A DNA stretch of 64,000 bases from positions 60,282-124,281 of the forward strand of contig NZ_JAGGKC010000007.1 of NCBI RefSeq assembly GCF_017873395.1. Reading direction: 5' to 3'. The position numbers and the translations under genes are program-made. This stretch comes from Youngiibacter multivorans. Lineage in GTDB: Bacteria; Bacillota; Clostridia; Clostridiales; Clostridiaceae. The notes under the pieces were generated by a model. The model did not search any database. It was not told where the DNA came from and was given only the letters and a program-made list of their open reading frames with translations. Each line of letters opens with the position of its first letter. Within the stretch, counting starts at the first letter, position 1. Below, piece after piece: positions 34,336 through 43,224 of this stretch.

Positions 34336-35544
34336 TCATCTTACCCTGGTTCCGTAAAGAGTAGCTTCTATGGTCTGCTCTTCCGACACTCTCATTATCT
34401 TCAGAGTAACTGTCTCTCCTACCTTCTTGGTCTTAAGGTAGTCATCTATCGTAGTATCCGATGTCATTGCGATCCCGTCTATTGACAGTATGATGTCAGT
34501 AGGTCTCAGACCAGCCCTGTCCGCCGTGCTTTCAGGCTCGATCCTTCTGATGTAGTAGCCTGTCTGCCCTTCAAGGTCTTCGGTTACTATGTTTCCTGTG
34601 ATACCCATGTATGGCTCAATGGCCTGCCCGGTGTTTATGATGCTGCGCACCACGCTCCTGGCCTCATTTATCGTTATAGCTGCTCCGAACCCTCCGTTGA
34701 AGTCCTCCGAAAGGTCAAGGCTATTTACTCCAATGACATCGCCCTGCATGCTCACCAGCACTCCTCCGTTTGTCGCCCTGTTGACACTGGCATCCGTCTC
34801 GAAGGCGTACACCTTCACTTCCCTGTTGTCCTCTGTGACTGTAGATATCAGCTTGTTTACAGTACTTATTATTCCGAAGGTTACAGTGCCCTTTTCAGAA
34901 TCACCGAAAGCGTTGCCTATTGCAAGAACCGCCTGCCCAACCTTCACAGAGCTTGAGTCTCCAAATTTCGGAGGTTCCACTTCAAGTCCCTCGACCATAA
35001 TTACCGCTGTATCCGTGGACTTGTCCTTACCGACAATAGTAGCCTCGAGTACAATATCCTTGTCTTTTGCAGTCTTAACATATATGGGACCGGCATACCC
35101 GTCGATAACTGAATACGGGACCAGTATGTGGCCGCTTCCGTTCATTACAACTCCGGTGAGGACCCCGTCATAGCTTCCAGTGCCAAATGCAAGCGGATCC
35201 CTTGATACTCCGACAAGTGAACCTGCAACCCTTGCATATATGTCCCTGATGATCTGCCTGTCATAGAAGTCGCGTGTGAAGTTCTCTATGTTCATCCTGA
35301 TAACCTGAAGTATGTTGCCTTCTGTGTCCAATCTCAATGCGTTCTCATAAATCCGTCTCGCAACTATGGTCGACGTAATGAGTGAGGTCATGACTATTAC
35401 CGCCAGGAGAGCTGAGATTCCGGCAAGCCTCTGAAGGAACCTTGCCTTCTTGTCCTGCCTGAACCTTATCTCACCGGAGCGGTTCTCGTCCCTTAATTCT
35501 TCATTATTCTGACTGGTTTCCCTATCCTTATCAAACTCTCCCAT
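34336..35544 (-). CDS. membrane-anchored HtrA-like protein lacking catalytic His and Ser (pseudoprotease)
   Basis: A 402-residue protein with HtrA architecture: cytoplasmic N-terminus, one membrane helix (~42-62), trypsin-like domain (~100-300) and a C-terminal PDZ domain (~310-400; GYYIRRIEPESTADRAGLRPTDIILSIDG). The protease domain aligns end to end with HtrA, but the triad is broken. The His position in 'GYILTNAHVV' is Ser145 in GHILVPYSVI. The Ser of 'GNSGGPL' is Asn259 in ATNGGVL. Only the Asp (D178, STDTAV) remains. It should bind but not cut. It lies 9 bp after a sensor kinase gene, where WalRK operons often carry htrA. Confidence 0.88.
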   Translation of the reverse strand: MGEFDKDRETSQNNEELRDENRSGEIRFRQDKKARFLQRLAGISALLAVIVMTSLITSTIVARRIYENALRLDTEGNILQVIRMNIENFTRDFYDRQIIRDIYARVAGSLVGVSRDPLAFGTGSYDGVLTGVVMNGSGHILVPYSVIDGYAGPIYVKTAKDKDIVLEATIVGKDKSTDTAVIMVEGLEVEPPKFGDSSSVKVGQAVLAIGNAFGDSEKGTVTFGIISTVNKLISTVTEDNREVKVYAFETDASVNRATNGGVLVSMQGDVIGVNSLDLSEDFNGGFGAAITINEARSVVRSIINTGQAIEPYMGITGNIVTEDLEGQTGYYIRRIEPESTADRAGLRPTDIILSIDGIAMTSDTTIDDYLKTKKVGETVTLKIMRVSEEQTIEATLYGTRVR

Positions 35545-35553
35545 TTCGTCTCC

Positions 35554-36963
35554 TTAGGTCTTGCTCAGCGTGAAGGTGAATGCAACGCCCTTAGGCCTGT
35601 TCTCCACCCAAATGTCTTCGCCGAACTGTGTGATTATGTTCCTGACGATGGGAAGCCCCAGACCCGTTGAAACCTTGTTGGTCCTTGACTTGTCAGCCTT
35701 GTAGAATCTGTCCCATATATACTTGATGTCGCTGTCCGATATACTCTGACCGTCGTTGTATACGGTAGTATGTACCTTCTTTCCCTTGGTTTTGGTGTAG
35801 ATCTCCACATGTCCGTTGTCAGGCGCATGCTTCATTGAATTGTCGAGGAGGTTCGTAACTACCTGTATCAGCCTGTCCCTGTCCCCTGCCACATAAAGAT
35901 GATCGCCTTCTAGGGTGACATTGACCTTGAGCCCCTTGTCGTTTATCTTGGTTTCAGCTCTTATTATGCAAAGCCTTATTATCTCGTTCAAGTCAACCTC
36001 AGTCATCCTGAAGGAGAACCTTCCGGATTCCATCGCTGAAAGGTCAAGAAGGTCGTTGACCAGCCTCGTCAGCCTCTGTGTCTCATCATAGACTATCGTA
36101 AGGTAATAGTTCTCCTTGTCCTTTGGTATAATCCCGTCAAGTATTCCTGCTATGAAGCCCTTCATCGATGTGATCGGGGACCTCAGCTCATGGGAAATAT
36201 TTGACAGGAAGTCGCGCCTGTTCTTGTCAGTCTGCTCAAGCGACTCCGCCATGATGTTGAAGGATTTTGCGAGTTGCCCTATCTCGTCGTCAGAGGTGAC
36301 GTTAACCCTCTGGGAGACCTCTCCCTTTGAGATTTTTGCAGCTATGGTGTTCAGGTCAGTCAGAGGCTTGAACAGCATCTTCTGTACAAAGTAGTATATT
36401 CCAAGCAGCGTCATGAAGAAGGCAAGCGCCGCAAGCCCCCAGATTATGACAAGCACGCTTGAAAGAGGCTCCCGGACCGCATCATCTGCGATGTAGGTCA
36501 CGAGACTCCCCACGTATGCATCCTGGTTGAATACAGGCTTAATGAATACAAGGGATGTCTCCTTGGTTACAGGATTCACCTCTCCGTTTATCTCAAGCTC
36601 CGAGCCAGCTATCAGCCTGCCCTTGTCAGGCAGCCTGAACTTTGAGTAGATAAGGCTGTCGTAGCTTGCATCCGAAACATAGTAGATATAGTCTGATGCA
36701 TCGATAAGGAGAAAGTCCCAGTCTTCACCCTCCGAGACCCTTCTTATGTTCTCATCCAGGACTATGTCGTCTATGTCCTTGTCGAGATAGTCGGTGACGT
36801 ACTCCGCGATATATCCCGATGTTATTTCAGCCCTCTCGGTTACCTGTGCGCGCAGATGTCCCTGGAACCAGATCGACAGTGCCGCAGATATCAAAATATA
36901 GCTAACGGCGACGACGATGGCGAGAGTCGCCACCAGCTTCGTCACCAGACTGCTGTTCTTCAT
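35554..36963 (-). CDS. two-component sensor histidine kinase (HAMP-HisKA-HATPase)
   Basis: A 469-residue membrane kinase: helix 1 at ~10-32, an extracellular sensor of ~135 residues, helix 2 at ~169-193, HAMP (~195-245), HisKA with phospho-accepting His258 in NISHELRSPITSMKGF, and an ATPase domain with N-box NLLDNSMKHAP, DRFYKADKS and GLGLPIV. No PAS domain is visible, unlike typical WalK. It is 14 bp downstream of its response regulator and 9 bp upstream of the HtrA-like gene; the three form one unit that probably monitors the cell envelope. Confidence 0.93.
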   Translation of the reverse strand: MKNSSLVTKLVATLAIVVAVSYILISAALSIWFQGHLRAQVTERAEITSGYIAEYVTDYLDKDIDDIVLDENIRRVSEGEDWDFLLIDASDYIYYVSDASYDSLIYSKFRLPDKGRLIAGSELEINGEVNPVTKETSLVFIKPVFNQDAYVGSLVTYIADDAVREPLSSVLVIIWGLAALAFFMTLLGIYYFVQKMLFKPLTDLNTIAAKISKGEVSQRVNVTSDDEIGQLAKSFNIMAESLEQTDKNRRDFLSNISHELRSPITSMKGFIAGILDGIIPKDKENYYLTIVYDETQRLTRLVNDLLDLSAMESGRFSFRMTEVDLNEIIRLCIIRAETKINDKGLKVNVTLEGDHLYVAGDRDRLIQVVTNLLDNSMKHAPDNGHVEIYTKTKGKKVHTTVYNDGQSISDSDIKYIWDRFYKADKSRTNKVSTGLGLPIVRNIITQFGEDIWVENRPKGVAFTFTLSKT

Positions 36964-36977
36964 AATTCCACCAAATC

Positions 36978-37664
36978 CTATTTGACTTCGAACTTGTATC
37001 CTACTCCCCAGACAGTCTCAAGCTGCCAGTTCGGTCCGCCGTGGAGCTTCTCCCTTAATCTCTTGATGTGTACATCCACAGTCCTCGAGTCTCCGGGATA
37101 GTCATAGCCCCAAACCTCACAGAGCAGCTGCTCCCTTGTGAATACCCTGTTCTTGTTGGATGCCAGGTGATAAAGCAGCTCGAACTCCTTCGGAGGCATC
37201 TTTATGTCCTGGTTCTTGTAGGTTACGTTGTATGAATTGACGTCGATGTTGAGCTCAGGGAAGTTCAGGACTTCCTTGCCGCCTCCGTCAGTGTTGAATC
37301 TCCTCATGACAGCCTTGACCCTCGCAACAACTTCCTTGGGTTCAAAAGGCTTTACCATGTAGTCGTCTGCTCCGAGCTCAAGTCCGAGCACCTTGTCAAA
37401 GGTGTCTCCCTTTGCAGTGAGCATGATTACAGGAGTGTCGTAGTCTCTCCTTATCCACTTGAGGACATCTATTCCATCTATGTATGGAAGCATGATATCC
37501 AGAAGCACCAGGTCAGGCTTGTATTCCAGGAAGGTCTCCTGGGCTGACTTTCCGTCTCCGCATACCCTGGTGTCATAGCCTGAGCTCTGCAGATACATCT
37601 TGAGCACTTCGCTGATATTCTCGTCGTCATCCACTACCAGTATCTTTCCTATCTTTCCTTCCAT
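36978..37664 (-). CDS. OmpR/PhoB-family response regulator
   Basis: A 228-residue regulator. The receiver domain (1-120) has the acidic pocket VVDDDE, the phosphorylated Asp56 in LVLLDIMLP, and Lys in MLTAKGD. The DNA-binding winged helix (~130-226) contains FELLYHLASNKNRVFTREQLLCEVWGYDYPGDSRTVDVHIKRLREKL, close to WalR/YycF in style. First gene of the regulator-kinase-HtrA-like unit; ~170 bp of AT-rich sequence separates it from prs. Confidence 0.94.
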   Translation of the reverse strand: MEGKIGKILVVDDDENISEVLKMYLQSSGYDTRVCGDGKSAQETFLEYKPDLVLLDIMLPYIDGIDVLKWIRRDYDTPVIMLTAKGDTFDKVLGLELGADDYMVKPFEPKEVVARVKAVMRRFNTDGGGKEVLNFPELNIDVNSYNVTYKNQDIKMPPKEFELLYHLASNKNRVFTREQLLCEVWGYDYPGDSRTVDVHIKRLREKLHGGPNWQLETVWGVGYKFEVK

Positions 37665-37833
37665 GATTTAATCCCCTTTTCCACATCCAGGCCTCATAAA
37701 TTATGGCGACCTGTTCATGTTTAATAAATATTCTTAACATAATCATATATTCTTTATGTAGAAAAATCATAAAAGTTACAAATAATTAATGAGTACGGGG
37801 TCAATTGTTAACAAATTATAATCATTTTAAAAT

Positions 37834-37857
37834 AGCGGCAGGTGTTTACCTGCCGCT
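37834..37857 (-). terminator. terminator after prs
   Basis: AGCGGCAGG pairs with CCTGCCGCT (37857-37834) around a six-base loop, then ATTTTAAAAT. Confidence 0.85.
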
Positions 37858-37868
37858 AAAAGTATTGA

Positions 37869-38828
37869 TCAATCGAAAAGCTTGCTTAATGGAACATCAT
37901 CCTTGATCCTCTTTATGGCCTCACCGAAGAGAGGTGCCACTGAAAGATATGTGAATTTCTCCATATCCGTCCTGTCAGGCCTTGCTATTGTATCAAGACA
38001 CACCAGCTCCTCTATTGCAGAGCTGTTGATCCTTTCAATTGCAGGTCCTGAAAATACGCCGTGGGTGCAGGCCGCGTATATTGTCTTCGCACCAAGGTCC
38101 TTCAGCGCGTTTGCAGCGTTGGTTATGGTCCCTGCAGTGTCTATCATGTCGTCGACAAGAATGCAAACCTTGTCCCTTACATCTCCTATTATGTTCATGA
38201 TCTCAGATACGTTGGCCTTAGGTCTCCTCTTGTCGATGATGGCCATCGGCGCATGGATCCTTTCAGCCAGCTTCCTTGACCTGGTTACTGAACCAAGGTC
38301 AGGGGAAACGACGACTATGTCTTCATTCTCCATGAAGCCCTTCTTTATGAAGTAATCAGCGATTATTGGCATTCCAAGCAGATGGTCGAGAGGAATGTTG
38401 AAATATCCCTGTATCTGAGCAGCATGCAGGTCCATTGTAAGGACCCTGTCAGCTCCGGCTGTTGTCAGGATATCCGCTACAAGCTTTGCAGTGATAGGAT
38501 CCCTTGATCTGGCCTTCCTGTCCTGCCTTGCATATCCATAATATGGAATAACGGCATTGATCCTGCCTGCTGAAGCTCTCTTGAAGGCATCGATCATGAT
38601 GAGCAGCTCCATGAGGTTGTTGTTTACAGGATTGTTAGTCGACTGGATTATGAATACATCGCAGCCTCTTACGGTCTCGTTTGTCTCGACGAATATCTCG
38701 CCATCGGAAAATGTGCCTACCTTGCAGTCCCCCAGCTTCATTCCGAGTATTCCGGCTATGGATTTCGCCAGTTCCGGATGTGAATTCCCTGCAAATATCT
38801 TCATGTTGTTATAGTGGCTCTTGTTCAT
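37869..38828 (-). CDS. prs: ribose-phosphate pyrophosphokinase
   Basis: Makes PRPP from ribose-5-phosphate and ATP for purine, pyrimidine, histidine and NAD synthesis. At 319 residues it is full length: FSDGEIFVETNETVRG (~38), the flexible-loop YGYARQDRKARSRDPI (~96), DLHAAQIQGYF (~132) and the PRPP-binding CILVDDMIDTAGT (~222). The start is ATG 38828, ten bases from GGAGG, overlapping the glmU stop by ATGA; the frame could run 17 codons further upstream, inside glmU. Coupled to glmU as in Bacillus. Confidence 0.97.
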   Translation of the reverse strand: MNKSHYNNMKIFAGNSHPELAKSIAGILGMKLGDCKVGTFSDGEIFVETNETVRGCDVFIIQSTNNPVNNNLMELLIMIDAFKRASAGRINAVIPYYGYARQDRKARSRDPITAKLVADILTTAGADRVLTMDLHAAQIQGYFNIPLDHLLGMPIIADYFIKKGFMENEDIVVVSPDLGSVTRSRKLAERIHAPMAIIDKRRPKANVSEIMNIIGDVRDKVCILVDDMIDTAGTITNAANALKDLGAKTIYAACTHGVFSGPAIERINSSAIEELVCLDTIARPDRTDMEKFTYLSVAPLFGEAIKRIKDDVPLSKLFD

Positions 38829-40216
38829 TTGACAATGTCCTCCCCTTTCACAGCTTCTTCGTTCCTTCTTGTGACCCAACCTTCCTTTACTACCTGCTTC
38901 GCTCTCGCAATGGCAAGGCTGTCTTTAGGCACTTCATCAGTTATCGTTGAGCCAGCAGCGATATATGCTCCTTCGTTTACAGTGACAGGAGATATGAGGT
39001 TTGTGTTGCAGCCAATGAATGCATTGTCCTTAACAACCGTCTTCCACTTCTTCTTGCCATCGTAATTGACTATTACAGTTCCGCATCCGAAATTGACATT
39101 CCTGCCAACCTCAGCGTCTCCTATATATGTGAGATGGGATATCTTGGTACCATCTCCGATGACCGATTTCTTGATTTCGACAAAGTCGCCCACCTTGACA
39201 TGCTCACCGATCTCAGAATCAGGTCTTATGTATGCGAAAGGTCCAACTGAAGTATGGCTTCCGACCTTCGATTCCAGGATCACTGAAGATGTTACTGCAA
39301 CATCATCACCGATTTCAGAATCTACGATCCTCGAATTCTGGTAAAGGATGCAGTCTTCCCCGATGAAGGTCTTTCCTTCCAGCGATACTCCGGGATGAAC
39401 AACAGTGTCCATGCCTATGGCAACATCAGCTCCTATGTAAGTCGATCTCCAGTCTATGAAGGTGACTCCGTTGTCCATGTGGAACCTTGCTATCCTTTCC
39501 CTCATGATCTCCTCGGCCTCGGCAAGCTGCGCCCTGGAATTGACTCCTCTTGTCTCGTCAAATTCAGTGATGCTGGCTCCTACCTTTTTGCCCTTGCCCT
39601 TAAGAATCCCTATGACATCGGTCAGGTAATATTCTCCCTGGGCGTTGTCATTCTTAAGTTCCTTAAGGCTTTCAAGAAGCTCCTTTATGTCAAACATGTA
39701 CATTCCCGCATTGACCTCAAGAGTCTTAAGCTCTTCATCGCTGCAGTCCTTATGCTCGACGATCCTCAGCACCTCGTCGCCGTCCCTTATTACCCTTCCA
39801 TAGCCAGCAGGGTTGTCGATTACCGATGTCAGGAGCGTAGCGCTTGAAGCATTGGCCTCATGCCTCGAATACATGGCCTCCACTGTCTCTCTTCTTATGA
39901 GTGGTGCATCTCCAGTGAAAATGGCTACTGTTCCATCCTTGCCCTCAAGGTATTCCCTTGCGCAAATCACTGCGTGTCCCGTTCCCATTGGGTTTTCCTG
40001 TACTGAAAATGAAACTCCCCTTGAGGAGGTTCCTGCAATCACCTGTTCCCTGGCCTTACCTACAATCACGTTGACATCCTCGAAGCCTGCGCTTCTCATC
40101 ACGTCAATCACGTGGTTTACCATCTCCTTGCCGCATACCTTGTGAAGGACCTTCGAGACTTTCGACTTCATTCTTTTTCCTTCACCGGCCGCAAGGATCA
40201 ATGCGTATTTTCCCAT
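38825..40216 (-). CDS. glmU: bifunctional UDP-GlcNAc pyrophosphorylase / glucosamine-1-phosphate acetyltransferase
   Basis: Makes UDP-GlcNAc for peptidoglycan and teichoic acids. The N-terminal uridylyltransferase domain (1-230) has LILAAGEGKRMKSK, QENPMGTGHAV and the metal Asp in IFTGDAPLI. The C-terminal half (~250-450) is a left-handed beta helix of hexapeptide repeats with the acetyl-CoA site INYDGKKKWKTVVKDNAFIG. 463 residues, the usual size. The spoVG-glmU-prs order matches Bacillus. Confidence 0.97.
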   Translation of the reverse strand: MGKYALILAAGEGKRMKSKVSKVLHKVCGKEMVNHVIDVMRSAGFEDVNVIVGKAREQVIAGTSSRGVSFSVQENPMGTGHAVICAREYLEGKDGTVAIFTGDAPLIRRETVEAMYSRHEANASSATLLTSVIDNPAGYGRVIRDGDEVLRIVEHKDCSDEELKTLEVNAGMYMFDIKELLESLKELKNDNAQGEYYLTDVIGILKGKGKKVGASITEFDETRGVNSRAQLAEAEEIMRERIARFHMDNGVTFIDWRSTYIGADVAIGMDTVVHPGVSLEGKTFIGEDCILYQNSRIVDSEIGDDVAVTSSVILESKVGSHTSVGPFAYIRPDSEIGEHVKVGDFVEIKKSVIGDGTKISHLTYIGDAEVGRNVNFGCGTVIVNYDGKKKWKTVVKDNAFIGCNTNLISPVTVNEGAYIAAGSTITDEVPKDSLAIARAKQVVKEGWVTRRNEEAVKGEDIVK

Positions 40217-40371
40217 ACTTTCACCTCTGTTGTATAATAGGGTTTTATTTTTTCTACTGCGCCCTTTTTGCAGCTTGTTTCACCTATTCCATTATAGATT
40301 AGGAGACCCTTCATTTCAACTTAAGTGCTGTTAGGATTTTGCTTTGTTTCACATAGTTTCTTTGCAAGAGA

Positions 40372-40405
40372 AAATTGTGGCCTGACATAAATCAGGCCAC
40401 AATTT
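40372..40405 (-). terminator. terminator after spoVG
   Basis: AAATTGTGGCCTGA pairs with TCAGGCCACAATTT (40405-40372) around a six-base loop. It separates spoVG from glmU. Confidence 0.92.
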
Positions 40406-40415
40406 GCATTTTAAT

Positions 40416-40712
40416 TTAAACCTCTGCTGCTACAAGCACTTCAACTTCCGGCTCTTCGTTCCTGACCTTCTCGTATTCACCGAGAATTGAGTCCTGGAGC
40501 CTTTCCCTTGTAAGTGTGTTTATTGGATGTGCAATATCCTTGAATTCTCCATCCGGTGTCTTTCTTGAAGGCATCGCTATAAAAAGTCCGTTTTGCCCTT
40601 CAATGACCTTGATATCGTGAACAACGAACTCATTGTCGAATGTCACCGATACAATAGCTTTCATCTTGCCCTCTGCAGCTATTTTTCTAATCCTTACGTC
40701 TGTAATGTTCAT
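40416..40712 (-). CDS. spoVG: RNA/DNA-binding regulator SpoVG
   Basis: A small (98-residue) nucleic-acid-binding regulator: ITDVRIRKIAAEGKMKAIVSVTFDNEFVVHDIKVIEG then GLFIAMPSRKTPDGEFKDIAHPIN, the near-invariant SpoVG core, and a short acidic tail. It is named for sporulation but is kept in many non-spore-formers (Staphylococcus, Listeria), where it affects cell envelope and virulence genes. A ribosome site AAGGAGG lies 7 bases before the ATG. Confidence 0.97.
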   Translation of the reverse strand: MNITDVRIRKIAAEGKMKAIVSVTFDNEFVVHDIKVIEGQNGLFIAMPSRKTPDGEFKDIAHPINTLTRERLQDSILGEYEKVRNEEPEVEVLVAAEV

Positions 40713-40790
40713 GTCGTACCTCCTTAGTTTGCGGCCTACCTTAATACCCTTTTATTTGTAAAATTCTGAATTCAAGGCCTTTGTAACTAC

Positions 40791-40820
40791 ATTATAGTAT
40801 GTAAAAGATTACATTTTCAA
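40791..40820 (-). promoter_or_regulatory. spoVG promoter
   Basis: TTGAAA (40820-40815), an 18-bp spacer and TATAAT (40796-40791) on the minus strand, about 80 bp before spoVG. It looks like a SigA-type site rather than the SigH promoter used by Bacillus spoVG. Confidence 0.7.
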
Positions 40821-40936
40821 TAGATTTCTTTTCAGGATGACGAATTATTGGTAAACGGATGATATTGCTGTGATTAATATCAAATTTGCAAAAAAAATAT
40901 TACAATGATTATAGTAAAAGTGAAATCGGGTGAATA

Positions 40937-42373
40937 ATGCTTATGAGAAATGTATTCATAACTGGCGCCACCGGAAACATGGGGTGGCCGCTCATAAAGA
41001 GGCTTGTTGGCAGACAGGACATAAGGCTTATTGTTCTCGCATCTCCGAAGGACAGGAGAATCGAGACCCTTCAGGAGATGTCGAGGAAAGGTCAGCTTTC
41101 CATAGTCTGTGCTGATGTTTGTGACAGAGATGCCCTTTGTGAACCTGTGAGGGAAGCAGACATCATAATCCACATGGCGGCTGTTGTTTCACCTGCAGCT
41201 GACAAGCTGCCTGAGCTTGCCATGGAGGTCAATCTGAATGGTACAAAGAATATCCTTTCAGCCATTAAGGACCAGGGCAGAGAGGCTTCAGTGAAGCTTG
41301 TATTCATAGGCTCTGTTGCTGAAACAGGTGACAGGCGCCCGCCGCTCCACTGGGGAAGGGTCGGGGATCCGGTTAAGCCAGCCATGTTCGACACCTATGC
41401 GCTCTCCAAGCTAAGGGCTGAAAGGGAAGTCGCCGAATCAGGCCTTGAATTCTGGGTATCGCTCAGGCAGACCGGAATCATGCACAAGGGACTGCTTTCG
41501 GTCAGGGACGGAATAATATTCCATCAGCCCCTCAACAACTGCATGGAGTGGATTTCTGACGAGGACAGTGCGAACATGCTTGAACATATCATAGATTATG
41601 ACCTTCCGAAGGAATTCTGGAAACATATCTACAACGTGGGCGGCGGTGAAACATGCAGGCTTACATACTACGAGTTCATGGAAATGCTCTACCGAAGCAT
41701 CGGAATCAGGGATATAATAAAGGTCATGGAGCCTTCCTGGTTTGCACTTGGCAACTTCCATGGGCAGTATTACCTTGATTCGGATATCCTTGAAGGATTC
41801 CTTCATTTCAGGAGCGAAAGTGCAAAAGACTTCGCTAAAAGGGTCCGAAGGAAGCTGCCGATAGGAATCAAGCTATCCGGAATGTTCGGGCCTTCACCTG
41901 TAAAAAGGGGCATGTCTTCCATCTCCTCAAACAAAGGCGGAAGCCTTCAGTGGATGAGGAAGAAGGATGGAGCAAAGATCGATGCATTCTACGGTTCGAT
42001 GGGTTCCCTGCAGCTTATACCCGGCTGGGAAACATGGATCCCGGTCAGAAGCACCAGGGAGTCTGAAAAGATAATCCTTTCTCATGGATATGATGAGGGG
42101 AAGGGTCTTGAAGGAATTGATTTCAATGACCTGAAGGAAATCGCAGATTTCAGGGGCGGAAGGCTGCTCTCGGAAGGCTATGACGGAGACCTCTGGAGGA
42201 AACTCAACTGGGAATGCCCACTTGGGCACAGGTTCGAAGCAAGTCCTGGCCTAATAGCCCACGGCGGTCATTTCTGTCCGGTTTGTGATGGCAACTGGGA
42301 GGAGTACGACAGTATCTCAGCCTCCAGCCCATTTTTCAGACAGGTTTACGAACCGCTTAAACTAAACAAATGA
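40937..42373 (+). CDS. SDR NAD-dependent epimerase/dehydratase fused to a C-terminal zinc-motif domain
   Basis: A 478-residue two-part protein. The N-terminal ~320 residues are an extended short-chain dehydrogenase: TGATGNMG at 9-16, Ser126 in VFIGSVAETG and the catalytic pair Tyr154/Lys158 (YALSK), so it should bind NAD(P) and act on a nucleotide sugar or similar ligand. After a linker, residues ~420-455 read GGRLLSEGYDG then CPLGH (C427, H431) and HFCPVC (C447, C450), a treble-clef-like zinc motif of a kind usually met in DNA-associated proteins. The ATG follows a weak GGGTG. Substrate unknown; the fusion is unusual. The next gene begins 11 bp after its stop codon. Confidence 0.82.
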   Translation: MLMRNVFITGATGNMGWPLIKRLVGRQDIRLIVLASPKDRRIETLQEMSRKGQLSIVCADVCDRDALCEPVREADIIIHMAAVVSPAADKLPELAMEVNLNGTKNILSAIKDQGREASVKLVFIGSVAETGDRRPPLHWGRVGDPVKPAMFDTYALSKLRAEREVAESGLEFWVSLRQTGIMHKGLLSVRDGIIFHQPLNNCMEWISDEDSANMLEHIIDYDLPKEFWKHIYNVGGGETCRLTYYEFMEMLYRSIGIRDIIKVMEPSWFALGNFHGQYYLDSDILEGFLHFRSESAKDFAKRVRRKLPIGIKLSGMFGPSPVKRGMSSISSNKGGSLQWMRKKDGAKIDAFYGSMGSLQLIPGWETWIPVRSTRESEKIILSHGYDEGKGLEGIDFNDLKEIADFRGGRLLSEGYDGDLWRKLNWECPLGHRFEASPGLIAHGGHFCPVCDGNWEEYDSISASSPFFRQVYEPLKLNK

Positions 42374-42384
42374 TTGGAGATAAT

Positions 42385-43206
42385 ATGGATAAATACAAGC
42401 TTATTTGCCTTGATGTTGACGGAACCCTGTACGACAGCCACAAGAGGATACCGAAGGAAAACATAGAAGCCATAAGGGAAGCTGCCGCCAAGGGGATAAA
42501 AATCGCAATCACTACAGGCAGGATGTATAACTACGGCAACCTTTACGGGTCAAAGCTTGGTGTTGACACCCTGACCGTTGCGTCAAACGGCGCTTTTGTC
42601 AAATACGGTGAAGAGATTCTCATACACGAAACCATCGATGACGGGGATCTACTATACTTGACAGAACTCCTTGGAAGGCTTGACCTGTTCACTCACTACA
42701 ACGAATGGAATGCCCTCATCTGCGACAGACCTGTCGGAGACGGCAACGGTTATATTGATGCCAATCTTCATCTTCCTCCAGAGAGTAGGATTGAAATCAT
42801 AGAGACTGATGACCTCCTGAGGACCTTCAAAGAGAGGGACTCAAGGATAGTAAAGTCCATCTCCCTTGAGAGGGAGCATCCGGAAAAGCTACTGAAGCTG
42901 CGGAGAGCCCTTGAAGGCCACCCTAACCTGGAAGCCGTGTCATCCACATGGTTCGGTCTGGAGGTCATAAAGGCTGGGGTCAGCAAAGCTAAAGGAATAG
43001 ACGCCCTGATTGGCCGGCTTGGAATCACTAAGGACGAGGTCATAGCAATCGGAGACGGTGAAAATGACCTTTCCATGATAGGCTATGCAGGCATGGGAGT
43101 GGCTATGGGGAACGCCATACCTGAGCTTAAGGCAATTGCAAAAATGATAACCGACACAAATGACAATGCAGGAGTCGCGAAGGCGATACGGGAGCTATGC
43201 CTCTAA
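42385..43206 (+). CDS. Cof-type HAD-IIB phosphatase
   Basis: A 273-residue phosphatase: motif I CLDVDGTLYDS at the N-terminus (nucleophile Asp), motif II TTGR, a C2B cap in the middle (~85-190), Lys in motif III (KAKGIDAL), and motif IV IGDGENDLSMI (~225). The family dephosphorylates sugar phosphates and flavin/PLP cofactors. I start at ATG 42385, five bases from GGAG; an ATG at 42370 overlaps the stop of the SDR fusion gene. It is likely co-transcribed with that gene and the following hypothetical gene. Confidence 0.9.
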   Translation: MDKYKLICLDVDGTLYDSHKRIPKENIEAIREAAAKGIKIAITTGRMYNYGNLYGSKLGVDTLTVASNGAFVKYGEEILIHETIDDGDLLYLTELLGRLDLFTHYNEWNALICDRPVGDGNGYIDANLHLPPESRIEIIETDDLLRTFKERDSRIVKSISLEREHPEKLLKLRRALEGHPNLEAVSSTWFGLEVIKAGVSKAKGIDALIGRLGITKDEVIAIGDGENDLSMIGYAGMGVAMGNAIPELKAIAKMITDTNDNAGVAKAIRELCL

Positions 43207-43224
43207 AAAAACAGGGAAAGAGGA

